From Conus ventricosus (lineage: Eukaryota > Mollusca > Gastropoda > Neogastropoda > Conidae), in assembly GCA_018398815.1 (NCBI GenBank), contig JAFLJL010003929.1:1-16790 (forward strand): 16,790 bases of DNA. The letters are read 5' to 3'. Position 1 is the stretch's first letter; each line of letters starts with the position of its first letter. The notes under the pieces are model-generated. The model did no database searches and was not told the DNA's origin. It was given only the letters and a program-made list of their open reading frames with translations. Both the position numbers and the translations under genes were made by a program. Below, one piece after another: positions 1 through 8,393 of this stretch.

Positions 1-1300
1 TAGGATGACTGCCTTGTGGCTGCCCGGGCTTCACTGGTAAGATTTAAATGACCGGGGCCTTCCGGAATTGGCTGCCCGGGCTCCCATTGGTAACAAAATG
101 ACTGCCTTGTGGCTGCCCGGGCTTCACTGGTAACAAAATGACTGCCTTGTGGTTGCCCGGGTTTCACTGGTAACACTTAATGACTGCCTTGTGGCTGCCC
201 GGGCTTCACTGGTAACACTTGATGACTGCCTTGGGTCTGCCCGGCTTCATTGGTAACAAATGACTGCCTTGTGGCTGCCCCGGGCTTCACTGGTAACACT
301 TAATGACTGCCTTGTGGCTGCCCGGGCTTCACTGTAACAAAATGACTGCCATGTGGCTGCCCAGGCTTCACTGGTAACAAGATGACTGCCTTGTGGCTGC
401 CCGGGCTCCATTGGTAACAAAATGACTGCCTTGTGGCTGCCCAGGCTTCACTGGTAACAAATGACTGCCTTGTGGCTGCCTGGGCTCCATTGGTAACAAA
501 TGACTGCCTTGTGGCTGCCCGGGCTTCACTGGTTAACAAAATGACTGCCTTGTGGCTGCCCAGGCTTCACTGGTAACACTTAATGACTGCCTTGGGTCTG
601 CCCGGCTTCATTGGTAACAAATGACTGCCTTGTGGCTGCCCGGGCTTCACTGGTAACACTTATGACGCCTTGGGTCTGCCCGGCTTCATTGGTAACAAAA
701 TGACTGCCTTGTGGCTGCCCAGGCTTCACTGGTAACAAAATGACTGCCTTGTGGCTGCCCGGGCTCCGTTGGTAACAAATGACTGCCATGTGGCTGCCCA
801 GGCTTCACTGGTAAACTTAATGACTGCATTGTGGCTGCCCGGGCTTCCCTGGTAACACTTAGTGACTGCCTTGTGGCTGTCTGGGCTTCATTGGTAACAC
901 TTAATGACTGCCTTGTGGCTGCCCAGGCTTCACTGGTAACAAAATGACTGCCTTGTGGCTGCCCAGGCTTCCCTGGTAGCAAAATGACTGCCTTGTGGTG
1001 CCCAGGCTTCATTGGTAACAAAATGACTGCCTTGTGGATTCCCAGGCTTCATTAGTAACAAACTGACTGCCTTGTGGCTGCCGGGCTCCATTGGTAACAA
1101 AATGACTGCCTTGTGGCTGCCCAGGCTTCACTGGTAACAAAAATGACTGCCTTGTGGCTGCCCAGGCTTCACTGGTAACAAAATGACTGCCTTGTGGCTG
1201 CCCGGGCTTCCCTGGTAACAACTTAGTGACTGCCTTGTGGCTGCCGGGCTTCAGTGGTAACACTTAATGACTGCCTTGTGGCTGCCCGGGCGTCAGTGGC
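1..1300. repeat. Diverged ~40-bp minisatellite, about 32 copies
   Basis: Head-to-tail copies of a 38-43 bp unit fill this stretch. Each has a core reading roughly TGACTGCCTTGTGGCTGCCC, then GGGCTTCACTGGTAACA. I count about 32 copies of the TGACTGCC core. The second copy (about 49-97) is the most degenerate. Units differ by substitutions and 1-3 base indels, mostly at the junction (AACAAAA versus AACACTTAA). A sub-variant with CTTGGGTCTGCCCGGC recurs near 233, 593 and 670, suggesting block duplication. Minus-strand open frames here are translations of the repeat; they shift frame between units and show no gene-like organisation. The array runs off the left edge, so its full length is unknown. 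Confidence 0.95.
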
Positions 1301-1656
1301 AACACAAAGGTGAACGAAAACATACGGATACGGTAACACTAAGCTGAACGAAAACATACGGATACGGTAACACTAAGCTGAACGAAAACATACGGATACG
1401 GTAACACTAAGCTGAACGAAAAATACGGATACGGTTGCACAAAGCTGAACGAAAACATACGGATACGGTAACACTAAGCTGAACGAAAACATACGGATAC
1501 GGTAACACTAAGCTGAACGAAAACATACGGATACGGTAACACTAAGCTGAACGAAAACATACGGATACGGTAACACTAAGCTGAACGAAAACATACGGAT
1601 ACGGTAACACTAAGCTGAACGAAAACATACGGATACGGTAACACTAAGCTGACGAA
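1301..1656. repeat. Homogeneous 34-bp minisatellite, 10-11 copies
   Basis: A 34-bp unit built from AAGCTGAACGAAAACATACG and GATACGGTAACACT repeats with a period of exactly 34 bp (for example CACT at 1337 and 1371). Ten full copies and one broken last copy (about 1645-1656) are visible. Most copies are identical. The exceptions are one around 1409-1440, with a lost C and an altered GGTTGCAC end, and the first and last copies. It abuts the ~40-bp array without a unique spacer, and both units contain the string GGTAACACT. The array has no spacers and no coding signal. Confidence 0.95.
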
Positions 1657-1890
1657 AACTAGGATGGATCCACACGACCCAAATGTTGGCCAGCTCGGGT
1701 AGATCACCCAGGAATTAAAAGGCCCTTTTTCCATTTCCCCCTGTAGATCACCAAATGACCACCCCTTTCTCCTCTCCACCCCACCCCCCACCCCCGCCCC
1801 CCCCCCCCCTTCCCCCTTCCCCTCCCCCATGGGGGGAAAACCAGAGGGGGGGTTTTGGATTCTCAAGGTTTCCCCCAATGCCGGGGGGTT
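1657..1890. other. C-rich non-coding spacer
   Basis: Between the 34-bp array and the first clear copy of the dispersed repeat lies a short unique stretch. It includes TAGATCACC twice (about 1700 and 1745), then long C runs and G runs around 1780-1850. No gene, RNA or transposon end is recognisable. The sequence from about 1850 may be a badly diverged left part of repeat copy A. Confidence 0.6.
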
Positions 1891-2267
1891 TCGGGGAATA
1901 ACGCTTTCGAGTTCTTTCGTCAGCAAGCGAGAGGCCTCTTTAGCAAAACGGGGAAGGGAAAAAGAATCCCAATGCCTTTCGGGGAAAAGATCTGCAAAAC
2001 AGCCCCGAAAATACCCTTTTGTCTGTCTGTCGTCTTTTGTCTGTCCCGTCTCTTGTTTCTTTTCCTGTCTGCTGTCTCTTTTTTGGGTTGTTGTCTGCTT
2101 CTGTCTGTCTTTCCTTGTTTCTCTCTCTCTCTCTCTCTCTCTCCCTCTCTCTCTCCTTCTCTCTCCTCTCCTTCCCTCTCCCCCCCTTCTCTCTCCCTCC
2201 CCCCCTCTTCTTTTCCCACATTTCCCCCTTCCCCGGCTCTGTCGCCCCCTCCCCCTCCCCTTTCCCC
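1891..2267. repeat. Dispersed ~370-bp repeat, copy A (left part diverged)
   Basis: This shares landmarks with the copies at 2268 and 11529. A GTCAGCAAGCGAGAGGCC block at about 1919 matches the GTCAGCAAGCAAAGAGGGC block of copy C. A CTGCAAAAC block at 1993 matches CTGTAAAAC at 2452 and CTGCAAAAC at 11665. A CT/C-rich tract (about 2010-2265) then ends at the next unit's ACTTTGGTTG. I cannot align the part left of 1890 with confidence. The long glutamate/arginine-rich minus-strand frames crossing this region come from the CT tract and are not genes. Confidence 0.75.
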
Positions 2268-2510
2268 CCCAACTTTGGTTGCTGAAATAAACCCCTGATG
2301 GAAAAGATGGACCCTGGTTGTGGAAAAGGAAGTAAGGTGACTTGCACACGGCCACGACACGGTATGACCATACTTCAGTAAACAAGAAATGGGCCTTTGT
2401 GGGAAAAACAAAAAGTAAAAACGGGTACTCCATAGCCGTTCGGGAAATGCTCTGTAAAACCCTGATACACTCCCCTCCTCTCTTTCCCCTTTCCTTCTCT
2501 TCTCTCTCTT

Positions 2511-2584
<74 letters not shown>

Positions 2585-2633
2585 GTATCCCACTTTTCCC
2601 TTCCCCCACCCCCCCTCTCCCTACTTCCCCCCC
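2268..2633. repeat. Dispersed ~370-bp repeat, copy B with (CT)n
   Basis: This is the most complete copy. It opens with AACTTTGGTTGCTGAAA (2270), then GGACCCTGGTTGTGGAAAAG (about 2309) and GGTGACTTGCACACGGCCAC (about 2335). Next come ATACTTCAGTAAACAAG, a purine-rich middle, and CTGTAAAACCCTG (2452). It finishes with a pyrimidine tract containing a pure (CT)n run of roughly 65 bp (about 2514-2578). ACTTTGGTTG recurs at 2637, giving a spacing of about 366 bp to the next unit. No open frame with protein-like composition is present, and no tRNA-type promoter or reverse transcriptase was seen. It could be a non-autonomous element or a satellite-like unit. Confidence 0.85.
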
Positions 2634-2691
2634 CACACTTTGGTTGCATGAAATCAAAACTGACTGGACAAGAGCCCCTGGCTTGCGGGGG
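2634..2691. repeat. Dispersed repeat, copy C, left part (split by the retrotransposon)
   Basis: This begins with CACACTTTGGTTGCATGAAA, as copies B and D do, and continues through ACTGGACA to CCCCTGGCTTGCGGGGG. There it stops abruptly where the LTR begins. In the undisturbed copies (about 2312 and 12745) the same point reads CCTGGTTGTGGAAAAG or CCTGGCTTGCTGGGAAAAG. The missing continuation appears at 11529, after the right LTR. Confidence 0.85.
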
Positions 2692-2969
2692 TGTTGTGAC
2701 GTACCCTACATAAGGTGTGACGTCCATCGCTGTAGTTGTGATTATGATCATTTCCCCGTGCCACAACAAAGGGAATATTCATGGGGCTTGACTAGTGTGG
2801 GGCCCCGTCCCAAAATAATTGGGTTTGATATTAAAAGAAACAAATGGGGTATTGGGTGAAAGTGACCACTGAGTGATATTTTAACAGGCTGGTAAGGTAA
2901 GGGTGGTTGTGTTTTGAACACTGGTATGCACCATGGAAAGGGGGGAAAGATCTTTTTAAAACCCAGCAG

Positions 2970-3038
2970 AGGGCCTAAGACTCGAACCTGTCGGGACGGT
3001 GGTCTCTTTGCTGCCATTTATTACCAGGTGGCGATGAA
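2970..3038 (-). other. tRNA-like segment, antisense, inside the 5' LTR
   Basis: Read on the minus strand, this contains CAGGTTCGAGTCTTAG, which fits a Pol III B box or T-arm (GGTTCGANTCC). About 45 bp before it lies ATCGCCACCTGGTAA, resembling the A-box/D-arm wording of tRNA-derived SINE heads. The right LTR carries the same segment. I cannot fold a full cloverleaf with confidence, so this is a tRNA-derived relic and not a tRNA gene. Confidence 0.4.
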
Positions 3039-3484
3039 ATGGGGGAAAGCTACGGGGGAAAACTTAAAAAAAAGAGAAAGAAAGAATTCTATGTTGAAAA
3101 AAAGAAGGTTACTTACACAAACCTTTTTCGTTTTTCACCCTTCACCCCTTTACCCTTCGCCCTCCCTTCTCTTTCACCCCGTGAGGGTTGAAATGGCAAT
3201 GGTGGGGGAACACACTGGTGTTCAGCCCCAGCAGGTCCAACCCCAGGGAGAGGGTTAAAGCTCGTCGTTTCGCAAGAGACAAAAATCGGGAAGAGAAGTC
3301 GAGCTCGTTCCCCGGGAAGGGAGTTTTCGGGGGGGCAGTTTTTTGTCTAGATAACGGGGAATTGAAAAGCGGAGAAGCTTTACTTGGGGGGGCAGGTCCT
3401 AGGATTAGGGAGTTTTGTATTTTCCGGCCGGATTTTTTGGATAAGGGAATGTGAAGGCCAGGTTTTTTAAAAGCGGAATAATTT

Positions 3485-3640
3485 TTTATCTCTCAGTGTG
3501 GGGAGAGTTACTTGAAGACGGGTTTTTTTCTCTCAGTGAAAAAAGGGGGATCGGGGGAGATGATTTGTCTCCCAGTGGGAGAGTACATGGTGCAGATTTA
3601 TTTGTTCTCATGGGGGAAGAGATACAGAGGAAAAATCTGT
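3485..3640 (+). repeat. Array of four short hairpin-bearing repeats in the 5' LTR
   Basis: Four units of about 35-45 bp begin near 3490, 3530, 3568 and 3605. Each has a pyrimidine arm (CTCTCA or TCTCCC), a short G/T spacer, a purine arm (GAGAG or GGGAGA), then a T-rich gap. The third is a clean inverted repeat, TCTCCCAGTGGGAGA (3568-3582). The array lies in the right half of the LTR, where transcribed R/U5 sequence would be expected. Confidence 0.65.
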
Positions 3641-3798
3641 TTCAAGTGGATGATGTGATTTAGTAAATTGTTTTCCCTGAAAAGGGGGAGAAAAAAAAAC
3701 ATTCGGTAGGGGCCCCCTTTTTGGGTTTTGTTTGGAAAAGTTGGTGGCGTATGGGTAAATGTGTCATGAATGGGGTATGCAAGAGTGACATTTGGACG

Positions 3799-3811
3799 TG
3801 GTGACCCCGAC
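3799..3811 (+). promoter_or_regulatory. Candidate primer binding site
   Basis: TGGTGACCCCGAC lies immediately after the LTR end. It begins with TGG, the complement of the CCA end of a tRNA, and is the kind of sequence used to prime minus-strand synthesis in Ty3/gypsy elements. I cannot name the priming tRNA from memory with confidence. Its exact juxtaposition to the LTR boundary, inferred independently from the right LTR, is the main support. Confidence 0.7.
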
Positions 3812-3849
3812 TCCAGTTTCCCCGGCGTGCGGGTTTGTTTCCCGGAGAA

Positions 3850-4147
3850 AAAAAAGGATTTCTTTTTGTGCCCTAAAGGTTTTGGGGGAAAAAAAAAAAA
3901 AGGGATTTTATTTGTGCCCTAAAAGGGTTTGGGGGAAGGGAAAAAAAAAAAGGATTTTATTTTTTGCCTCAAGGGTTTGAGGGAAGGAAAAAAAATAAAG
4001 GATTCTATTTGTCCCCCAAGGGTTTTTGGGAAAAAGAAAAAAAAAAGGATTTTATTTGGCCTCAAGGGTTTGAGGGAAGGAAAAAAATAAAGGATTTTTT
4101 TTTGTCCCCTAAAGGGTTTTTTGGGGGAAAGGGAAAAAAAAAAAAAG
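3850..4147. repeat. Leader minisatellite: six ~50-bp units of A-runs and T-runs
   Basis: Six head-to-tail units start near 3856, 3902, 3951, 4000, 4048 and 4093. Each reads roughly GGATTTTATTTGTGCCCTAA, then GGGTTTGGGGGAAGG and a run of 8-14 A. They sit in the untranslated leader 50 bp after the primer site. Open frames on both strands here follow the repeat and are rich in F, K and P; I do not regard them as genes. Copy number is likely length-variable because of the homopolymers. Confidence 0.85.
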
Positions 4148-5440
4148 AAATTGTGATTTTTGTTTGTGTATTTTTTGCATTGTTGTTGTTTTTGCTTTTT
4201 TCTATTGTGTTTGGGGGGTTGCATTTTTTTGGGTTTACCCTTAAGGTTTTTTTTTTTTTTGGTAGGTTTTTTTTTGACCCTTCCCCCCCTCAGGCCCGAT
4301 ACCTAAAAACCCCCTTTTCTTGCTCGCCCGGCAGCAAGGGGGCAGGGCTTTGGAGTCGTTTTCCCCCCCTAGAGGATAAAATTTTGTCCCCTTTCCCGGA
4401 TGATACCCCCAAACCCCTCTTCCCTGCGTTTGCAGGGGGCAGGCGTTGGGGAGTCAATATCTTTCCCTTCTTTTTAAATTCTATTTTCTTTCGCTTTCTA
4501 TTGTTTCATTTTGTTTTTCCCCCTTGCCCCCTCAGAGTGTGGGTCAACTTCCCCTCCGCCGTAATGTGTAGGTGGTGGAGTTGATTACCGCCCCCTGCCC
4601 AAAAAAACATTTTTATCTTTTGATCATTTTTTTTTCTGGGGTGGTCGAGTTTTTCTTGAGTTTGGTGAATGTGTTTTTTAAATTTTGTTTATTTTTTTGC
4701 TTTATTGCGGTTTTGTGATATTGTGAGTGATTTGTTTTTTTCCCCCTCCCCAGTTTCAGGGAGACAGGCCATAGGTTGCGGTCTGTGGGCTTCTTTTGCT
4801 TTTCTTGTTTTGCTCCTATTCCGGTCTTTTATCCTTTCATTTCCTTTTCCCCCCCTTTTTAAAAACTTTTTAAAACCTTTCTCCTCAATAGGCCCCTTCT
4901 AGTTTTTTTTTTCAACATTTTCATTTTTTAGGTAGGTTTTCCGGTTTTTGTGTTTCTTCCCTTTTTTTAAATTTGTTGTGATTATTTGTTTTTAATTTAT
5001 ATTCTTTTTTTGTATGGGGCGGAAATTTTTTTTTGTAAATTGTTTGAAATTAAGTAAAAAAGAAAGATGACAAAAAAGAACTTTTAAGAACAAAACTTTA
5101 AAAGAATTTTTTTTTCAGAAAATTTTATTGTGGTTTTTCCTTTTTTTAAGGGGGAAACGTTTTGCTTAAACTTCATTTTGTTTTCAAATTTCCAATTTGA
5201 TATCAGTTGCAAATTTTTTTTGGGAAAAATACTTTCCCTTGGATTTCATATCTACCTTTTAAGTAAGTGTTTTCTTTTTATTCCGGAAATTATTTGATTT
5301 GTTTAATAAATCGTTTTGTGAAAATAATTTATCATTATGCCTTATTTTTATTATACTTTAGATTGTTTGGTGTTTAATCTGACGTTTCTTTTGGGATGAT
5401 TTGAAAATATGTTAAACAAGGGGGAAACGCTTGGGTTTTG
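4148..5440 (+). other. T-rich untranslated leader of the retrotransposon
   Basis: About 1.3 kb of strongly T-rich DNA with no protein similarity I can recognise in any frame. Three polypyrimidine stretches end in CAG (4291-4293, 4533-4535 and 4751-4753) and look like splice acceptors. GT-rich donor-like strings (for example GTGAGT at 4723) are also present, but base composition alone could produce these. Two short G/C-richer islands (about 4290-4450 and 4760-4800) break the T-rich pattern and are unexplained. Confidence 0.5.
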
Positions 5441-6690
5441 ATGGAGAGAAACTTACTAAAGGCAACAATGCATAGAGGGGGCGCAGGTAAGACAGGGGAA
5501 GTTGAAGAAAAAAAACACGGGGGAAGCTGAAGAAGATAGAGGGGAAGAAAATAGACTACAGAGGAAGCTGAAGAAAATGAAGAGGGGGAAAGAAAATAGA
5601 ACAGGGGGAAAGTGAAGAAAAGACTACAGAGGGAAGCTAAATTGGGGGAAAAAAAGTTTACAGGGGAAACTGAAATTGAAAAAAAAAGACTACGGGGGGA
5701 ATCTGAAATGAAGAAAAAAGTTTAAAGGGGGAACTAAGTGAAGAAGTAAATTTTTAATTTGGGAAACAATTAAAATTTAGAGATGATGCTAAAATTTGAA
5801 GAATACAGCTCGAGAGAACCTCCACCATCGGCCCGCAGCCCCCTAAACCAAAAGCGGCATATATTCAAAGTTGCCACCTTTCGGGAAAAAAGGTAAAATG
5901 GGTAGTTTTTTTCCGTTTTGAAAGTCACGAACGGGGGGCCCAAAAAAAAGGGGGACATTGTTTTGCGCGTTGGTTTAAGGGAGCGTTGACTTTGTTTTAA
6001 TGGCAGCGCAAAATTTAAACTTTGGGACGTTAAAAGGTTTTTCTCAAAAAATTTCAATGTTTTTGTCGACGAAGTTTCCGTTCGTGCGCCTGAAAAGGAA
6101 ATGTTTCCTTTTGTCAAATTGGCATTTTTTAAAAACGTTTTTCTAAAAGAACAGATTTTCGTTGCAATTCCCTTGAGAAAAAATTTTCCGGGAAGCGGGC
6201 AAAAGATCGGGGGGCACTTTTTAAAAAAAAAAAGGGTTTTAAAAAGGGAAAAATGGTCGATGGCTGTTCAGTTTTGGGCGCCAAAACATTTAAGGGCGTG
6301 GTAGGAAAGGGGGGTAAATTTTTCCTCTTTGGTCTCAGGGTTCTGTACTATTTTGGGGGGTTTATTTTAAGGAAGGATTTCTGGGTAATTTTTTTTAGGA
6401 TTTTATTTAGGGAAAGGGGGTCTTTGGGTTGATGTTTTGTTAGTATGGGAAAAGAATTTATTTTGAAAGGGGGGTGTGGAATGAAAAGTAGGATTTTGGG
6501 GGATTTTTGGGGAAAAAGAAGTTAAAATATAGGGGAAAGGGAAATGGTGTTTTTTGTATTTTATTGAAAAAAATTGTTTGGGGAGGGGATTAAAAGATTT
6601 TATTGATTGGAAAAGGTTGTTTTGACCCCTTTTAACTGTTTTGGTGGGAGAAAGGGGCCAAGGGGGCGGGCTTGGTTTGGGGAAGGGGCC
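5441..6690 (+). pseudogene. Probable Gag remnant (coiled-coil-like start, eroded zinc knuckle)
   Basis: This sits where Gag is expected, between leader and polymerase. 5441-5760 is purine-rich DNA with a loose ~25-30 bp periodicity (GGGGAAGCTGAAGAAAATAG-like). Across frames it encodes mostly E, K, R and G with scattered L, as in the charged coiled-coil start of many Gag proteins. The middle (about 5800-6300) has many frameshifts and only vague capsid-like composition. At 6634-6675 the frame reads NCFGGRKGPRGRAW, which matches the spacing and context of a CCHC knuckle (CX2CX4HX4C) with one C, the H and the last C replaced. Gag would package element RNA in virus-like particles. No intact reading frame remains. 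Identity rests on position plus the knuckle. Confidence 0.45.
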
Positions 6691-6829
6691 CCTGGGGTGT
6701 CGGAAATCTTTCGGCTTTCAAGCCATTTTCCAACAGGCCTGGGGGTCGTTTGGAGGCAAGTTTGGGAAACGTTTCCGGGGGAAAAAAATTTCAGCGACAA
6801 AAGTACTACTCCGGCTTTTTTCCGCTTGT

Positions 6830-6960
6830 GTCTTTGTTAACCCCGTCGGCGACTTGTCTTGGGCCATTTGCCGGTGTCGCTCTACATGGTGGTGCGGAGG
6901 ATCTTTTGTTTTTGTCTTGTGAGTCTGATCTATTCATGGGCAGGGAAAGGTAAAAAGCGC
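6830..6960 (+). pseudogene. Possible protease C-terminal remnant
   Basis: Between the eroded knuckle and the integrase, a short segment reads VNPVGDLSWA (from about 6836). It resembles the NPV-x-DL-x-x-GN stretch near the end of aspartic proteases in Ty3/gypsy elements; the following residues fit better in a neighbouring frame. No DSG/DTG active-site triplet could be found upstream, so either it is lost or this is misassigned. If real, the protein cut the Gag-Pol precursor. Confidence 0.3.
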
Positions 6961-7099
6961 TAAAATCTAAAAACTGGATGAACTCCAGATTACCCCAGAG
7001 ATTTAAAAGAAATGCAGGGAAAAGCAGACGCTGACGCAATCTTTTTGCTAAAACAATGCCCACTGAGTACAAAGGGGACAAACCCGTCTACTGGACTCT

Positions 7100-8140
7100 A
7101 ACTTCTCTACAGGGGACCGGAAGGACAAAGACGGGTTGGGGTTCAAAAACCACTTAGAAAAACGTGCTCACAGGCTCATAGCATTGTTCGCTGGTACTGG
7201 GGCAAAAGATTTTAAAGAGGTTCTTGTTTCTTTTTTTTGGCCCGGGGGTGTCACAAGGAAAAGTTCGAAATACTCCGCTCAGTGACATCTCCCAAAAGAC
7301 ATCTCAAAAAGGTCGCGCCCATGTGCTCCTTTGCACAAAATGTTTCCTTTCCCGTTCCATTTCAAAAGTGCTATTGTTGGGTTGGACCTTTCCACTGTCT
7401 TCTTGGGGATAGTATACTTGCTTTTGGGGGATCGGGACAAGGGACCAAAGCGTTTCCCCGAAAAAATTGATACAGTTCTGTCGCTGAAGCCTTACTTCAA
7501 TTTTTTCCAGAGGGGTCTTCCAGACGAAATTCTCTCGGGTTGGGAACGCAATTCATTCGATCTCTGAGAGAAATTTTAAGATGTTGTCAACTCTTCCTTT
7601 CAAACCCCGCCCAAACATCCCCAAACGAATGGGTGGTTTAAGTTTCAATGGGAAAGTTAAATCCTTTGAGAAAGGTTGCAAGGCAAGAGCCCCGGATGGG
7701 ATCGTTTCATACCGGCTTTGCTTTTTTCATCAGGGGAAAGCCGAAAGAAACGCTGGGATTCTCACCCTTTGAGCTTCTTTTTGGACATCACCAAGGGTCC
7801 CTTTTGGGTTTTGATGACACAATGGACGGAAAAGACGGCTCCTGCAGTAAAAAATGTTTACCAATACGTTTATGAACGCTAATCGTTTAAGGATGCATTG
7901 AGCTTGCTCAACAGTCAGTGATAGGAAAACGATGTGTAAAGGGGTTTGCAGACAGAAAAAGCAAAAGGACTTCCTTTGTGAGGGGATAAATCCTTGTATT
8001 ACTCACTGAAACTAACAAGCTTCGTGTTTTGGAAGGGGCCTTTTCAGGGGGTCGAAAAACTTTTTTGAAGTAAATTATAAAATCAAATGGCAAAAACCGA
8101 GAAGGTATTTCTGTGAACATGTTGAAAAGTATGTTTAACG
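7100..8140 (+). pseudogene. Integrase remnant (zinc domain, DDE core, GPY/F tail), located before RT
   Basis: Several frames together match a Ty3/gypsy integrase from end to end. The zinc-domain region reads AHSIVRWYWGKR (about 7170) and SDISQKTSQKGRA (about 7280), with the second H and the CxxC cysteines lost. The core begins with SAIVGLDLS; its first catalytic D is at 7385-7387. GLPDEILSGWERNSF (about 7513) has G where the second catalytic D is expected. The segment ending in GGLSFNGK (about 7640) lacks the catalytic E. GFSPFELLFGHH (about 7756) is a strongly conserved post-core motif. The tail has WKGPFQGVEK (8030-8059, GPY/F module) and VNMLK (8113-8127). The enzyme would have inserted element DNA into the host genome. 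This copy is dead. Confidence 0.85.
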
Positions 8141-8393
8141 TACAAATTTTTGCCATCAACCGTCGTTGAGTGGTATGTCCTATGTTGAAAATATTCAAAA
8201 TGACAGCTTACAGTGTGAATTTGTACCCCTGTAAAGTACAGGGGCAGTCAAAGGGTTTTGAAACAGCAAATGTAGGGAAAGTTAACTTCCATGCAGATGA
8301 TGTTTACCCCTTCCAAATTTTTCTATCAAAGGGGAAACCCCATGAGGATGTGGTTCTGTGAATGTTTGTTTAAGTCAAAAAGAACAGCTCAAA

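Larger units (their letters stand above)
2692..3798 (+). repeat. 5' LTR of the retrotransposon
   Basis: About 1.1 kb homologous along its whole length to 10501-11528. Shared blocks include GTGACGTACCCTACATAAGG (about 2696), ATCATTTCCCCGTGCCACAA (about 2748), TTTAACAGGCTGGTAAGG (about 2880), the GACGGTGGTC block (about 2994) and GATGTGATTTAGTAAATTG (3652). I place the start at TGTTGTGACG because its right-hand counterpart follows the polypurine tract with no gap. I place the end at TTTGGACG, next to the primer site; the right LTR ends GTGTGACA here, so the terminal CA appears mutated in this copy. The two LTRs differ by many substitutions and indels, which suggests an old insertion unless sequencing error contributes. 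Confidence 0.88.

Noticed and set aside
1301..1656. CRISPR-like look of a regular 34-bp repeat
   Set aside because: Units are contiguous with no unique spacers, and the genome context is eukaryotic.
1576..2769. 397-residue minus-strand open frame rich in R, E and G
   Set aside because: It runs across three different repeats; its charged stretches are the complement of (CT)n tracts, and no domain is visible.
2970..3038. Functional tRNA gene
   Set aside because: Only B-box and weak A-box wording; stems cannot be paired convincingly, and the two LTR copies differ at key positions.
3919..4584. Leader open frames (F/K-rich on both strands), possibly a small accessory protein
   Set aside because: Their content follows the A-run/T-run repeat; no conserved motif, and the longest continues into T-rich leader with low-complexity residues.
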